Below the pieces are notes generated by a model. That model was not told where the DNA came from. It worked only from the letters and a program-made list of their open reading frames with translations, and searched no databases. Below, piece after piece: positions 11,007 to 21,547 of a stretch of 64,000 nt of DNA. Both the position numbers and the translations under genes were made by a program. Source of the DNA: Sipunculus nudus (Eukaryota > Annelida > Sipuncula > Golfingiida > Sipunculidae); contig CM049309.1 of the NCBI GenBank assembly GCA_026874595.1, positions 97,178,723-97,242,722 of the forward strand, written 5' to 3'. Position 1 is the stretch's first letter, and each line of letters begins with the position of its first letter.

Positions 11007-11942
11007 ATGTTTAGCATAAAAATAGCAAGCCAAAATGTGCGGGGACTTGGCGACATGCGTAAAAGAAGAGAAGTCTTTCATTATTTTAATGTCAAGAATT
11101 ATGATATTGTTTTTCTCCAAGAGACCCATAGCGATAGAAGTATTGAGAGAATATGGCATGCCGAGTGGGGAAATAATATATATTTTTCACATGGTACAAC
11201 TGCCGCTAAAGGGACATGCATTCTAATTAAGAACAAATGCACACACATAGTACACAATTATCAGACAGATACGACAGGAAGATACATAATTTTAGACATT
11301 TCTATTCAACATGAACGTTATACTTTGGCGAATATATATGCGCCTAATATAGATGACCATGGATTTTATAATACTTTTTTTCAGGCCATTAATAATTACA
11401 CAAATGAAAAAATAATTATAGGAGGGGACTTTAACTTGCCATTGAATTTAAATCTTGATAAACAAGGAAATCTTAAAGATGATACTCATAAACAAGCAAG
11501 AAATGCTGTAAAATGTTGGATGGAAGAAATGGACTTGCATGATGTATGGAGAGAAAATAACCCAACGGAACGTAAATTTACTTGGTGTAGACATAGACCA
11601 TTTCCTGTATTCTGCAGATTAGACTATTTTTTGACGGCTTTTAAATTATTTGGTAATATCGTTCAAACGGATATTCTTCCTGGATATAGGTCCGATCATT
11701 CGTTGATAACAATAGAAATGAAAATTAATAAAGAAAAGAGAGGCCCAGGATTTTGGAAAATAAATTGCGCCTTACTTAAGGATAGCGAATATATTAAAAA
11801 AATTAAAGAAACAATCCAATCAGCAGTTAAAGAAAATAAAACTGCAAATCCTCTACTTCTTTGGGACACCGTAAAATGTAGAATTAGGGGAGCATCAATA
11901 TCTTTTGGTGCGCATAAAAAAAACAAAATCTCAATCACTTAG
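11007..11942 (+). pseudogene. LINE ORF2, endonuclease part
   Basis: The AUG at 11007 (MFSIKIASQNVRGLG) starts an AP-type endonuclease with intact motifs: NVRGLG, FLQETHS, NIYAPNI, IIGGDFNLPL, CRLDYFL and YRSDHSLI. An A8 run at about 11916-11923 shifts the frame, giving an early stop at 11940-11942. The correct frame then continues without interruption into the linker and RT. The lesion sits in a homopolymer, so a sequencing or assembly error is possible. Confidence 0.9.
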
Positions 11943-13240
11943 CTGCACTTGAAGACAGTCTTAAAATATTACAAGTTGAATATGAGGAAAATCAAAATGA
12001 TACTATTCTAGAAAAAATAGAAAATGTAAAAAGAGATATTGAAAACATCATTAATATTAGGACACAAGGCGCCATAATTAGAAGCAAAATAAAATACTTT
12101 GAGGAAGGAGAAAAAAATACTGCGTACTTTTTAAATATGGAGCGTAGAAACGCAAGCAGACATACAATAACTAAATTAAAAATCGAGGATAGATTGGTGA
12201 CAAATCAAAACGATATTTTAGAAGAGCAGGAAAAATTTTATAAAAATTTATATACAAGTAATCCATCTAACTTACGTCCAGAAATACAGAATGAATTTTT
12301 CATTGAGAAAACGATTAAGTTGACTAAAGAAGACTCTGATAAGTGCGAACAAGAGATAACTACTAATGAAATTTTCAATATACTTAAAACCTCTCCATTA
12401 AAAAAGTCACCGGGAACAGATGGATTTCCCGCAGAGTTTTATCGAATATTCTGGCCAGATATCAAAGAGTTATTAATGGAATCCTATAATTATGCTCTAG
12501 AACTCAAACAATTATTCATTACTCAAAGACAAGGGGTTATTAGTCTTATCCCCAAAAAAGACAAAGATCCAACACAGCTAAAAAACTGGCGGCCTATAAC
12601 CCTCTTAAATTTTGATTATAAATTACTGGCAAAATGTTTAGCAGAAAGGTTAAAATCTGTGTTACCTTCTTTGATTAATAATGACCAGACTGGTTTCTTA
12701 AGAGATCGCTATATTGGGGAAAACATAAATAGAACAATGAGCATAATGCATTATGCGAAACTTAATAAAATTAAATCTTATTTAGTAACAATCGATTACG
12801 AAAAGGCTTTTGATTTTTTAGAATGGGGTCACATATGGAAATGTTTAAAATATTATAATTTTGGGGAAACGTACATTAGTTGGATTAAAACACTTTATAA
12901 CCAATCTCAAAGTTGTATAACAAATAATGGTCACATTTCAAAGTTCTTTCAGATATCCAGAGGAGTTCGCCAAGGTTGTCCACTCTCTCCTTACCTTTTC
13001 ATTTTATGTGTTGAACAACTAGCTCAAAATATCAGAAATAACAAAAAGATAGTTGGAATTAAAATTGATCAATTTGAACACAAAATAAGTCAATACGCTG
13101 ACGATACCACGCTGTATCTTTCGGGAGATATTGAAACATTTCATGAAACTTTACGAACCTTAGAAAACTTTAGAATATTGAGTGGTCTGCGTATAAACAG
13201 AGACAAAACAAAGGTAATGCCATTGTATAATCATAATTGA
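11924..13240 (+). pseudogene. LINE ORF2, linker and reverse transcriptase
   Basis: Open from the frameshift to a TGA at 13238-13240. RT motifs are complete: KKSPGTDGFPAEFY, QLKNWRPITLLNFDYKLLAK, NDQTGFLRDRYIGENI, TIDYEKAFDFLEW (catalytic Asp), RGVRQGCPLSPYLFIL, and the catalytic box ISQYADDTTLYL. The upstream linker includes RTQGAIIRSKIKYFEEGEKN, closely matching the same position in the minus-strand LINE, so both belong to one clade. The single stop may be a TGG-to-TGA change. Confidence 0.9.
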
Positions 13241-14746
13241 AATAAAGAACAAATTGAACAACTAGACTTGAAGTGGACAAAAGGTCCAGTTTCCATGTTA
13301 GGAATTGATCTTTACATAGAGTTTGAGAAAATAATGGAATTTAACTACAAATCAAAGCTTGATAAAATATCCAATATCATAATGAGCTGGTCAAAAAGAT
13401 TCATTACGCCTTATGGGAAGGTTATAGTTTTAAAATCCTTAGTAATGTCGCAGTTAGTGTATCTTCTGTCTGTGCTACCAAATCCAAAAAGAAAATATTT
13501 CAAGAAGGTTGAGCAGAAGGTATATAAATTCTTGTGGGATAATAAACCAGACAAAATGAAGAGAAGCAATACAGTTGCACCGCGTGAATTAGGGGGATTA
13601 GATATGATCCACATAGAGAGCCAGGCACAAGCACTTAAAGTCGCTTGGGTAAAACGGCTGTTAGACAGAGAACAAATAGATGGTTGGCGCCATTTGGTAA
13701 ATTTTCAATTTAGAAGACGGGCAGAATTAATATTTAAAAGCAACCTTAACGTGAAACATGCTCTTGCATTACATTTACCATTAAGCGATTTTTGGAGAGA
13801 TGTTCTTGTATGTTGGTGCAGGATAAACTTCAGAAGTCCACAGCTTAACAGTAGTCTCTTGAAGCAGATAATCTGGTATAATTCTGATATACAGGTCGAT
13901 TCTAAACCCCTTTATAATAAAAAGTGCATCAAACAGGGAATTCTTACATTTGCGGATATACTTAATCAAAGCGAGGGAATTTATAAGTTTTTAACATATG
14001 ATGAACTAAACACAAGATATGGAATGTATTTAAATTTTCTTGAATATTTACAATTAAGACATGCTATACCAAAGGAATGGATCATAAAGGTCAATTTTGA
14101 AAACAGAATAGAAGTTATGACTATTTTAGAGAAGATTAGAGACATGAGGAAAGTATCTAAATTTGCATACAAAATTATAGTGGAGAACGTTTATACTTTA
14201 GCTGAAAACTCAATACAGAAATGGAATGAACAATTGACGATAGACAGAACAGAAATATTCAAAGCCTATAAATATATTTATAGTGTATCAAACTGGGTAA
14301 GGTTGCGTTTTTTACAATATAGACTTCTACATAGACTTCTGCCCACGAATGGATATCTATTTAAATTAAAAATTAAGGAAACGGAGAAATGTGGTTTTTG
14401 TAATAATGAGGTAGAAACTTTAGTTCACTTATTTTGTAATTGTAAGGTGTCTAAGGATATATGGTCACAGTTGACAATGTGGTTAAAAGGATTTGAGGTA
14501 AAAACTCCAATCCTAACAAATAAGCAGATCATACTTAATATGTCTGGGTTAAAGTGGTTTGATACTATTGTGTTGATTTCAAAATGGTACATGTATTCAT
14601 GCAGATGTAAAAATATTATGCCTTCAGTTAAGAGCCTTCAACAACGGATTAGAATGGTATATGGAATAGAAGAGCAAATTGCACTTAGAAATAACAAAAT
14701 GGCAGATCATGATAGGAAATGGTATAATGTTAAATGTGCTCTGTAA
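13241..14746 (+). pseudogene. LINE ORF2, C-terminal region with zinc finger
   Basis: Same frame as the RT, separated only by the TGA at 13238. It begins with the post-RT region (MSWSKRFITPYGKVIVLKSL), runs about 490 residues, and contains the C-terminal finger ETEKCGFCNNEVETLVHLFC followed by NC (C-x2-C…H-x4-C). It ends with TAA at 14744-14746, about 60 bases before the polyadenylation signal. The length agrees with a full ORF2 C-terminus, so this end of the element is complete. Confidence 0.9.
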
Positions 14747-14832
14747 CACTGTTATTTAATTTGCTGTATGACTTCAAGACTGATTGATTGTAAAATTTGT
14801 TTGGAATAAAGCTATTTAAAAAAAAAAAAAAA

Positions 14833-14844
14833 GGTAAGGAAAAT
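14833..14844 (+). repeat. Right target-site duplication of the + strand LINE
   Basis: An exact copy of the 12 bases at 10897-10908, immediately after the A tail that ends at 14832. Confidence 0.9.
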
Positions 14845-15189
14845 TACATGATATTCAGTATCATATATTGCTAAAATTCTTCCAACAGAGTTGACCAACA
14901 TACATATTTAATATTAGTAAAGTGACTAACCTCATATTTAAGAAACTGTTTGTATCTATAATATTTGTGCGTTATAACCCAGCTAATTTAAAAGAGGAAG
15001 GAAGATATTCTTATTAAATCTAAATACATGTATCCCTCAGTAGCTTTGAATATTTGCACAAAAGTATTCATTTAATTTAGGTAAGCTAACTTGGAGCTCC
15101 CACCGACAAATTACTAACACTGCTCTCTACAGTAAGTTCTCCTAAATTTCTATATTTATGACAATTTTTCTGAATGCATTTATATATCT
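14845..15189 (+). repeat. Duplicated segment, copy A (right part)
   Basis: Together with about 10780-10908 (before the LINE insertion) this is a diverged copy of 15737-16215. Shared landmarks in order are TATCACAGTTG(C)TGATTA, ATTCAGTAT, CTTCCAACA, AAGTGACTAACCT, GGATATTTGCACAAAA-like, and CTCTCTACAGTAAG. The young LINE interrupts only copy A. Confidence 0.6.
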
Positions 15190-15737
15190 AAAAAAATAAG
15201 TGACCAATGGGTCATGACATGTTGACAATAAGTCTTTGCCCAGGCAGCTAATCGAGATAATGTTAGTGGCATCATTTGCCATGATCATCAAATTTGATGA
15301 CAATCCAGCCAGCCTTTCCCTTAGGAACCTGGCTATTTGTGTGGATCTTGCATTATTTTCAGGGTGCTAATACATACCCCAAAACTCTGATAATACAGGT
15401 TACAATGACCCATTTTCAGGTTTCTGTGGAGAACTTATGAGGAACTCTCAGGGTGTAAAGTAAGAAGATTCTAGGTTCAATAGTAATGATTTGTGCTCTA
15501 CTTTGGTATCAATTTTCCAATTATTTTGGGAGGGGGGAGGGTGCTTCTTAGCCCCATAGCTCAGAGAATACGGATAACAGAGACCAAATTCCAAGTTTCC
15601 AAGTAAATTCCAAGTTACATTTTGTGATCTGTTTACATACACTTTTTTTGCACCCTGTTAACGGACAGATGGCCGGACGAAGAACAAAGAGTGATCGCTA
15701 TAGCTCCAATGACTAAACAGTCATCTGAGCTAAAAAA
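15190..15737 (-). mobile_element. Family-1 repeat element, inverted orientation
   Basis: Read on the minus strand it starts TTTTTTTTAGCTCAGATGACTG and ends GTCATGACCCATTGGTCACTT, matching the 5' and 3' ends of family 1. At about 550 bp it is one of the shortest copies that still has both ends. AAAAAAATA-like sequence flanks both sides and may only reflect the A/T-rich target. Confidence 0.6.
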
Positions 15738-16215
15738 AATAGGTTAGAACGTAATTAAACAAGTATAACCATCATTCTATGATGAGAATATACTGAAAAC
15801 CTATAAATATCACAATTGTTGATTAAGGTTCAGAACAAGGAAGAAATGCTTGTTATTCAGTATAATATACTCATAAAATACTCGTTAAACATACTTCCAA
15901 CAATATTCACAAAACATACACAATAATATTGATAAGTGACTAACCTGATATTCAATAGTGTCAGTATATTTAGTATTTGTGTAATATGGCTTTGCAAATT
16001 TAAGGAAAATACTTTAATATCTCAGTATATACATCACATAATAGCTCTGGATATTTGCACAAAAACATCAGGTGAAATGTCAACATTATTCTCTACAGTA
16101 TTTCTTACAGTATTACTGATTTGTATCCCCTTCAGACAAAATAACTACATTATTCTCTATCGTAAGTATTTCAAAATGCTATACTTGCGTCATTTTTCTT
16201 GAATATATTTAAAAA
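15737..16215 (+). repeat. Duplicated segment, copy B
   Basis: Diverged direct repeat of the sequence around the + strand LINE (see 14845-15189). It lacks a LINE insertion at the corresponding point (near AAGGTTCAGAACAAGGAAGAAATG), so the duplication predates that insertion. Confidence 0.6.
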
Positions 16216-16224
16216 TAAATAAAT

Positions 16225-16322
16225 ATATAAATACACAAAATCAAAAAAAAAAAAATAAAATAAAATAAAATAAAATAAAATAAATAAATTAAAAAAAAAA
16301 ATAAAAATAAAATTTTAAAAAA
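16225..16322 (+). repeat. A-rich low-complexity tract, (AAATA)n
   Basis: Almost pure A/T with about eight AAATA units. It may be the tail of a lost retroposed sequence or a simple repeat. It marks the point where the host hairpin-ended element resumes (about 16325). Confidence 0.8.
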
Positions 16323-16550
16323 TTTGGAGGCTTTGCCATGGTACGATGAGTATTACTATCTAGGACAGCTTTCTGGATTTTGTGGTAGGTGACACAGCCT
16401 ACATACACATTTCAGCTGCAGACATCCATGCTAATATGCAACACACCTCACTCTATTTCCCCTTGCCACTCAATCCATGCCTCACTTCACCCGTTCCACT
16501 CTGATTTTGGCGGATACACATAGTCGCTTGTCGACTTCCCGTATTCTATT

Positions 16551-17137
16551 TATTCTACATAACCAGAAGTGATCACACTGACATCAACTACTAGTAAAGC
16601 TGTGATTATGGCCCTGAAGTCAATTTTCACTAGACATTGGATACCAGATGTTCTAGTTAGCGACAATGGTTCGCAGTATGCGTGTTAAGAGTTTCAGCAG
16701 TTTACAGTTGACTGGGGATTTCAACACACCACTACAAGTCCCCATTACCCCAAGTCTAATGACTTGGCTGAGAGCTCTGTTAAAACTGTGAAAAACATGC
16801 TCAAGAAAGCCCAGGATAGTATTGAAGATTTCTATAAAGCATTATTTGCATACAGTTCCACACCAGTAGATACTCACCAGTTGCCTGCTCAGATGTTAAT
16901 GAACAGACATCTGAGGAGTACCTTACCAGTTCATACACAGTTACTGAAGGAATCAACTCTGAAAATATTGTAGAGGAAAGAATGAGAATCAAACAGAAGC
17001 AAAAGATCTAGCATGACAGGAAGGTTAAAAGCATTGTCATCACTTAAACCAGGTGATATTGTTGTGATTCAGAATCGTGACACAGGTCTATGTTCCAGAT
17101 GTGCTCATGTGATAATTGAGATAGCACCACGCTCTTA
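16551..17137 (+). pseudogene. Ty3/gypsy element 1: integrase, catalytic core and C-terminus
   Basis: Continues the core interrupted at 5025: PEVITLTSTTSKAVIMALKS, IPDVLVSDNGSQYA (second catalytic Asp), HYPKSNDLAESSVKTVKNML (catalytic Glu in AES), then a C-terminal part LKPGDIVVIQNRDTG and VIIEIAPRSYCL. Stops at 16687 and near 16971 and a frameshift break it. The sequence is lost after 17137, where other repeats begin, and no 3' LTR is found. Confidence 0.85.
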
Positions 17138-17138
17138 T

Positions 17139-17266
17139 TGCTTGCCGGAAATCTTTGATTTCAGCAAGCATGTTGGTCAGGTGCGTATGTCTGTTTGTAT
17201 GTTGCTTGCTGGAAATCTTCGATTTTCAGCAAGTATGTTGGTCAGTTCCATATGTCTGTATGTTTG
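17139..17266 (+). repeat. Two direct copies of a 63-bp unit with a hairpin
   Basis: GCTTGCCGGAAATCTTTGAT…GTTGGTCAG and a second copy 64 bases later. Each begins with an inverted repeat (CTTGCTGGAAATC / GATTTTCAGCAAG) like the 5' hairpins of the other interspersed elements. It lies at the junction of the two gypsy relics. Confidence 0.65.
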
Positions 17267-17280
17267 TTTGTTTTAAAGAA

Positions 17281-17740
17281 GTTAGAAATGCAAGGAAATG
17301 CTGAGGAAAGTTTCTCTGTTGACTCCCATGAGGAGTTTGATTGTAAAAAGGATGAAGATTCCTTTAAGGAATCTGAAAAAGAGTTTATGACTGACACTGT
17401 CAATGTCAGTTCTTTGTTTGATGAAACTGAGGTAGTAGATTCCTCTCCTGACTCTGAAATGGAGTTATTTGAGCCATTCATACATGATGGTTTTGTATCA
17501 CTTGCAAGTGATTTTTCAGACTCTACCCCTATTAGAATTTTCAGGGACACTGTTTCAGGCCAGGCTCTCATGTTAGCAAACACTTTGCCATTTTCTAATA
17601 GGTCTTTTACTGGTGCACATGCACTTGTTAATGGTGTGTTTTTAGACAAGCATACTTCAGTTACGCTTCACAGTATCCATTTAAAGTCAGATTTGATTTC
17701 TGGGAATATTACTGTGGGCATAAGAACTACTTTACCCTGA
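17281..17740 (+). pseudogene. Gmr1-like element: protease region
   Basis: An acidic linker (residues such as EEFDCKKDEDSFKESEKE) is followed by PIRIFRDTVSGQALMLANT, GAHALVNGV, VTLHSIHLKSDLISGNITVG and IRTTLP. The layout is that of a retropepsin, but the expected D-T/S-G-A reads DTVS, so the catalytic triad is altered. TGA at 17738 ends the frame. The integrase follows in the same frame with little linker, suggesting a deletion between them. Confidence 0.65.
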
Positions 17741-18860
17741 GTGGGCCTTCAAACATCAAATAGTAATGCCCAAAGCTTTCGCAGTAAAATTCTAAGCATG
17801 GCACATGAGGCTCCTTTATCTGGCCATTTAGGTATAAATATAACTTATCAGAAAGTTAGTACACACTTCTATTGGAATTACCTCAGGAAATATGTTGTAC
17901 AATATTGTAAATCATGCCATGCATGCCAGATGGTAGGCAAGCCCAATCAGAATCCTCCTAAAGCCCCACTTAGGCCTATTCCTGCTTTTGAGGAACAATT
18001 CAGTAGGATTATTGTTGACTGTGTTGGACCACTGCCCAAAACAAAATCTGGACATGGATACTTGCTGACAATTATGTGTGCATCTACCAGGTTTCCTGAG
18101 GCAATACCATTGCTCAAAATTAATGCTAAAAGTGTTATCAAAGCTCTGACCAAGTTTTTACAACTTTTGGACTACCAAAATCCTTTCAGTCTGACTAAGG
18201 GCCTAATTTTATGTCTGGCTTATTCCAACAAGTTATGCTTGAGCTAGGTATAAAACAGTACAGCTCTTTGCCATACCATCCTGAAAGTAAGAGTGCCCTC
18301 GAGCGTTTTCACCAGACATTAAAAGACATGATTAGGACTTATTAGGACACACACAAAGACTGGGATGAAAGAATCCACCTATTGCTGTTTGCTGTCAGAG
18401 AATCCTTTCAAGAGTCCTTGGGTTTCAGTCCCTTTGAACTAGTTTTCAGACATGGACTATGAACTGAACTTCCATTGAAACTGCTTAAAGAAAAACTCAT
18501 GTCTGAAAATCCTGATTCTCTTAGTTTACTGCAGTATGTCTCAGACTTTTGCACTTAACTACATAATGCTTGTGAGATTGCAAAGTCAAATCTAAAATCT
18601 GCACAAAGTAAAATAAAAACAAAGTATGACAAGCAAACTGTAAGTAGGACGTTTGAGCCTGGTGAAAAGGTCCTTGCCTTACTTCCCATCCCTTGCAGAC
18701 CTCTGCAAGCTAGGTATTTTGGTCCTTACATTGTTGACAAGAAGGTCAGTGATTTAAATTACATACTGTTGACACCAGATAGACGTAAGAAGAAACATCT
18801 GTTCCATGTTAATATGTTGAAACCATATTATGACAGAAATAGTACATCATATGTTGTACA
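17741..18860 (+). pseudogene. Gmr1-like element: integrase
   Basis: Zinc-binding HHCC domain: AHEAPLSGHLGINITYQKV then YCKSCHACQMVGKPNQ. Catalytic core: FSRIIVDCVGPLPKTKSGHG (first Asp), CASTRFPEAIPL, a frameshift near 18175, then the second Asp just before GPNFMSGLFQQ in the shifted frame, and YHPESKSALERFHQTLKDMI (Glu). The C-terminal domain continues to PLQARYFGPYIVDKKVSDLN and KKKHLFHVNMLKPYY near 18825. Stops occur after RTY, after RHGL and after DFCT. The length and the three catalytic residues fit a complete but broken integrase. Confidence 0.85.
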
Positions 18861-19790
18861 AAATGTTACTGCTGTTAATTATGTAAAAACTGACCCTGAC
18901 CCAGTTAAAGTAGATACTGATTGTAAGTGTGATGTAGACATTCAGTGTGGTACAGTACCACTGAAAAACTCAAACTCGCTTAACAACCTAGATTCCAAAC
19001 TGTCACACCTTACCGCACAACAACAATAAGACCTCAAGAACCTGCTGCGGAATTATGAACATTTGTTTAGTGACATTCCAACGCGAACTAACATATTGTG
19101 CCATGATGTCGATGTTGGCTAGGCTAACACAGTCAAGCAACATCCTTATAGACTGAATCCAGAAAAGCAAAAGTATCTACAGGATGAGATTCAGTATTTG
19201 CTGGACAATGATTTTATTGAACCTAGTAACAGTAACTGGAGTTCACCATGTATTCTTGTGCCAAAACCTGATGGAAGTTACCATATGTGCACAGAGACTG
19301 ACACGTTCCTGATTCCGAGGATCCATGATTGTATTGATAGAGTCGGTAGCTCCAGATATGTATCCAAGTTTGACTTGCTACAAGGATTCTGGCAAGTTCC
19401 GATGACAGAACGAGCGAAAGAAGTGTCCTCATTTGTGATGCCACTAGGACTGTACCAGTATAAAGTTATGCCGTTTGGCATTAAGAACTCGCCAGCCAGG
19501 TTCCAGCGCCTCATCCATATGATTGTCAAGGACATTCATGGCTGCAACGATTATATTGATGATCTTATTGTGTAAAACTACACCTGGGAGAAACATCTGG
19601 AAATTCTTTGCGACCTCTTCGATAGACTCAGTGGCACACGTCTGACCGTCAACTTAGTAAAATCTGAGTTTTGTCATGCACAAGTAACATTTTTAGGTCA
19701 TATTGTAGGGCAGGGTCAGGTAAAACCTGTTGATGCTAAGATAAGTGCTATTTCTGCATTTCCTAGACCAAAAAACAAAGGCAAATTATG
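18861..19790 (+). pseudogene. Gmr1-like element: reverse transcriptase
   Basis: The frame runs directly on from the integrase C-terminus (same frame at 18769 and 19198) through the linker LFSDIPTRTN…CHDVDVG, the usual lead-in to gypsy RT. RT blocks follow: NWSSPCILVPKPDGSY, SKFDLLQGFWQVPM, YQYKVMPFGIKNSPARFQRL and the intact catalytic box YIDDLIV. The thumb reads VNLVKSEFCHAQVTFLGHIV. Stops occur at 19027, 19120 and 19573. The directly joined IN-RT frame argues against accidental juxtaposition of two elements. Confidence 0.85.
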
Positions 19791-20213
19791 CGTTTTCTTG
19801 ATATGGTTGGATACTACAGGAAGTTTTGTCCAAATTTTTGGGCTGTAGCCGAACTTTTGACTGATTTGTTACAGAAGAAACAAATGTTTGTATGGACTGT
19901 TCAGTGTGAAAATGCATTTCAGAATTTGAAAGCAATTCTGCAAAGTTCACCAGTTTTGGTAGCTCCAGACTTTTCTGTACCTTTTAAGTTAGCTGTAGAT
20001 GCTATTGATACTGCTGTTGGTGCTGTGTTGTTACAAGAAGGCAATGATGGCATAGATAATCCAATTTGTTATTTTTCAAGAAAGTATAATGCAAACCAGA
20101 AAAACTACTCCACTATTGAAAAAGAATGTTTGGCTTTGATTTTGGCATTGCAACATTTTGAAGTTTATGTTACTTCATCATTATTTAATTTTGTGAATTT
20201 TGTATATTCTTGA
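19770..20213 (+). pseudogene. Gmr1-like element: RNase H, truncated
   Basis: RNase H sequence RFLDMVGYYRKFCPNFWAVA (connection), NAFQNLKAILQSSPVLVAPD, FKLAVDAIDTAVGAVLLQEG (first Asp), YFSRKYNANQKNYSTIEKEC (Glu) and LALILALQHFEVYVTSS. Similarity ends at about 20180 before the remaining RNase H residues, and a stop follows at 20211. AT-rich repeats take over, so the 3' end of the element was lost there. Confidence 0.85.
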
Positions 20214-20224
20214 TTCACAACATC

Positions 20225-20817
20225 ATTGTTTGGCTAAAACTGAATAAATACTAGACATGGTGCGAATGCTTTGCAAATGTATTTGAATATGAATATGAAT
20301 ATGTACTGCATTAAAAACTTTTATTACATAAGAATGGGAATTCAGGTAAAAATGAAAGAATTTGAATACCAGTGCAGATACTTTTAAAATGTATTCATGA
20401 ATGCATTCATGAATATATTCTATAAAATTGTTTTAATAATCATTTCAGTTATATTTAATTTTAAAAAATCATATGAGTTTCTTCTTATTTTTTTTTATAA
20501 AAAATTATATTGGCACAATATTTGTTATTAAATTTTAATAAATAGTTGAACTCTTTTATTATACGTGCTGCTTATAAGTTATATGGCCAAATAAAAATCT
20601 GTGTGACAGTAGCACTCCATTTGTTAATAAAATAAATTAAATCAATCCTCTTCCCTGTCTCAAAAGATGCTATCAAAATCATACATAAGCTAAACACCAA
20701 CAACTCATAATAAAGCTTATATTTATTACCAGACAAAATCAGCATGTGCCTCATTCCCAAATCATATTTTTTATCATATATAACAGCTGAGCGCCATGAC
20801 CCATGGGTCCCTTGTTT
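20225..20817 (+). repeat. Interspersed repeat with a family-1 3' end, copy 1
   Basis: Contains GTATTCATGAATGCATTCATGA near 20390, then AT-rich sequence with 'CTCTTCCCTGT', 'ATAACAGCTGAGCGCCATGAC' and the palindrome GACCCATGGGTC plus CCTTGTTT at 20784-20816. A parallel copy lies at about 20960-21547. No gene is present. Confidence 0.65.
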
Positions 20818-20959
20818 ATTGTGTGACACAGGCATAACTCATGTTGTAGCAGCCTCGCCTGGCCGGGTGTTGCACTCTCAGTTTAATCCATACTGGTTGA
20901 ACTCTCGTGGAGTGTAACAGCTCGCTGCCGTGCCTGTCTCGAATGTTTGCGTCTGTGCA

Positions 20960-21547
20960 CGTGTATTGCAAATACTTTCAAAATGTATTCATGAATGCAT
21001 TCAAGAATATATTCTTTAATATAATTTTAATAATCATTTATTTTGATTATATAATTAAAAAATTCTTTTCAGATGATACTGTTATTATTTTTAATTTAAA
21101 TTATATTTGACACAGTATTTGTTATGAATTTTTAATAAATATTTTAACTTATATCATTTGTACTAGTGCTACTCTTGGGTAGGGATAACCTTTAATTATT
21201 AAATAACAGTTAACTAATTTGTAAAAAACATTAACATGACTGATAATGGACAGTTTTTTTTTTTCCAAATAATTCTATTGTAATGTAAATAAAGTTATAT
21301 GGCCAAGTCAAAACCTACATGAAAATAGCACACCATTTCCAACTGTAAATAATATAAATGACATCAGTCCTCTTCCCTGTACCCAAGGTTCTTATCAAAA
21401 TCTTACATAACTTGAGTTAAACAACATCAACTCATAATACAGCTTAAATTACCACACAAAACCAGCATTTGCTTACCTCCTCTTCCTAATCATATTTTGT
21501 GATCATATATAACAGCTGAGCACCGTGACCCATGGACCCTTGTCTTT
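20960..21547 (+). repeat. Interspersed repeat with a family-1 3' end, copy 2
   Basis: Parallels 20380-20817: GTATTCATGAATGCATTCAA, the CTCTTCCCTGTACCC segment and the final CAGCTGAGCACCGTGACCCATGG end. The two copies are in direct orientation about 580-700 bases apart. Confidence 0.65.

Larger units (their letters stand above)
10909..14832 (+). mobile_element. Young L1/Tx1-like LINE, 3924 bp, with target-site duplications
   Basis: The element is bounded by identical 12-bp duplications (10897-10908 and 14833-14844), has AATAAA near 14805 and a 15-base A tail. It contains a nearly open ORF2 (11007-14746) with only one frameshift and one stop. There are only 98 bases before the ORF2 AUG and no ORF1, so it is either 5'-truncated or belongs to a lineage without ORF1. 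Exact duplications and few lesions imply a recent insertion relative to its surroundings. Confidence 0.9.
5026..16550 (+). mobile_element. Hairpin-ended (HINE-like) element inserted in the integrase, itself filled by later insertions
   Basis: Left edge: TGTATCCGCCAAAAT at 5026-5040. Right side: the inverted copy ATTTTGGCGGATAC at 16504-16517, then a hairpin AGTCGcttgtCGACT at 16522-16536, then a tail ending TTCTATT. The gypsy coding sequence stops at GATTAT and resumes at TATTCTACATAACC without a target duplication, as expected for rolling-circle (Helitron/Helentron) insertion. The element's own DNA is only 5026-5892 and about 16325-16550. The rest is LINEs, a duplicated segment and other repeats that arrived later. 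Confidence 0.65.
17281..20213 (+). mobile_element. Gmr1-like Ty3/gypsy relic: protease-integrase-RT-RNase H order
   Basis: The four domains follow one another on the + strand and mostly in compatible frames, with integrase before reverse transcriptase. Canonical gypsy order is PR-RT-RH-IN; integrase-first order is known for copia elements and for the Gmr1-like gypsy group described from deuterostomes. Gag and both LTRs are missing. Several stops and frameshifts make it inactive. Confidence 0.8.
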
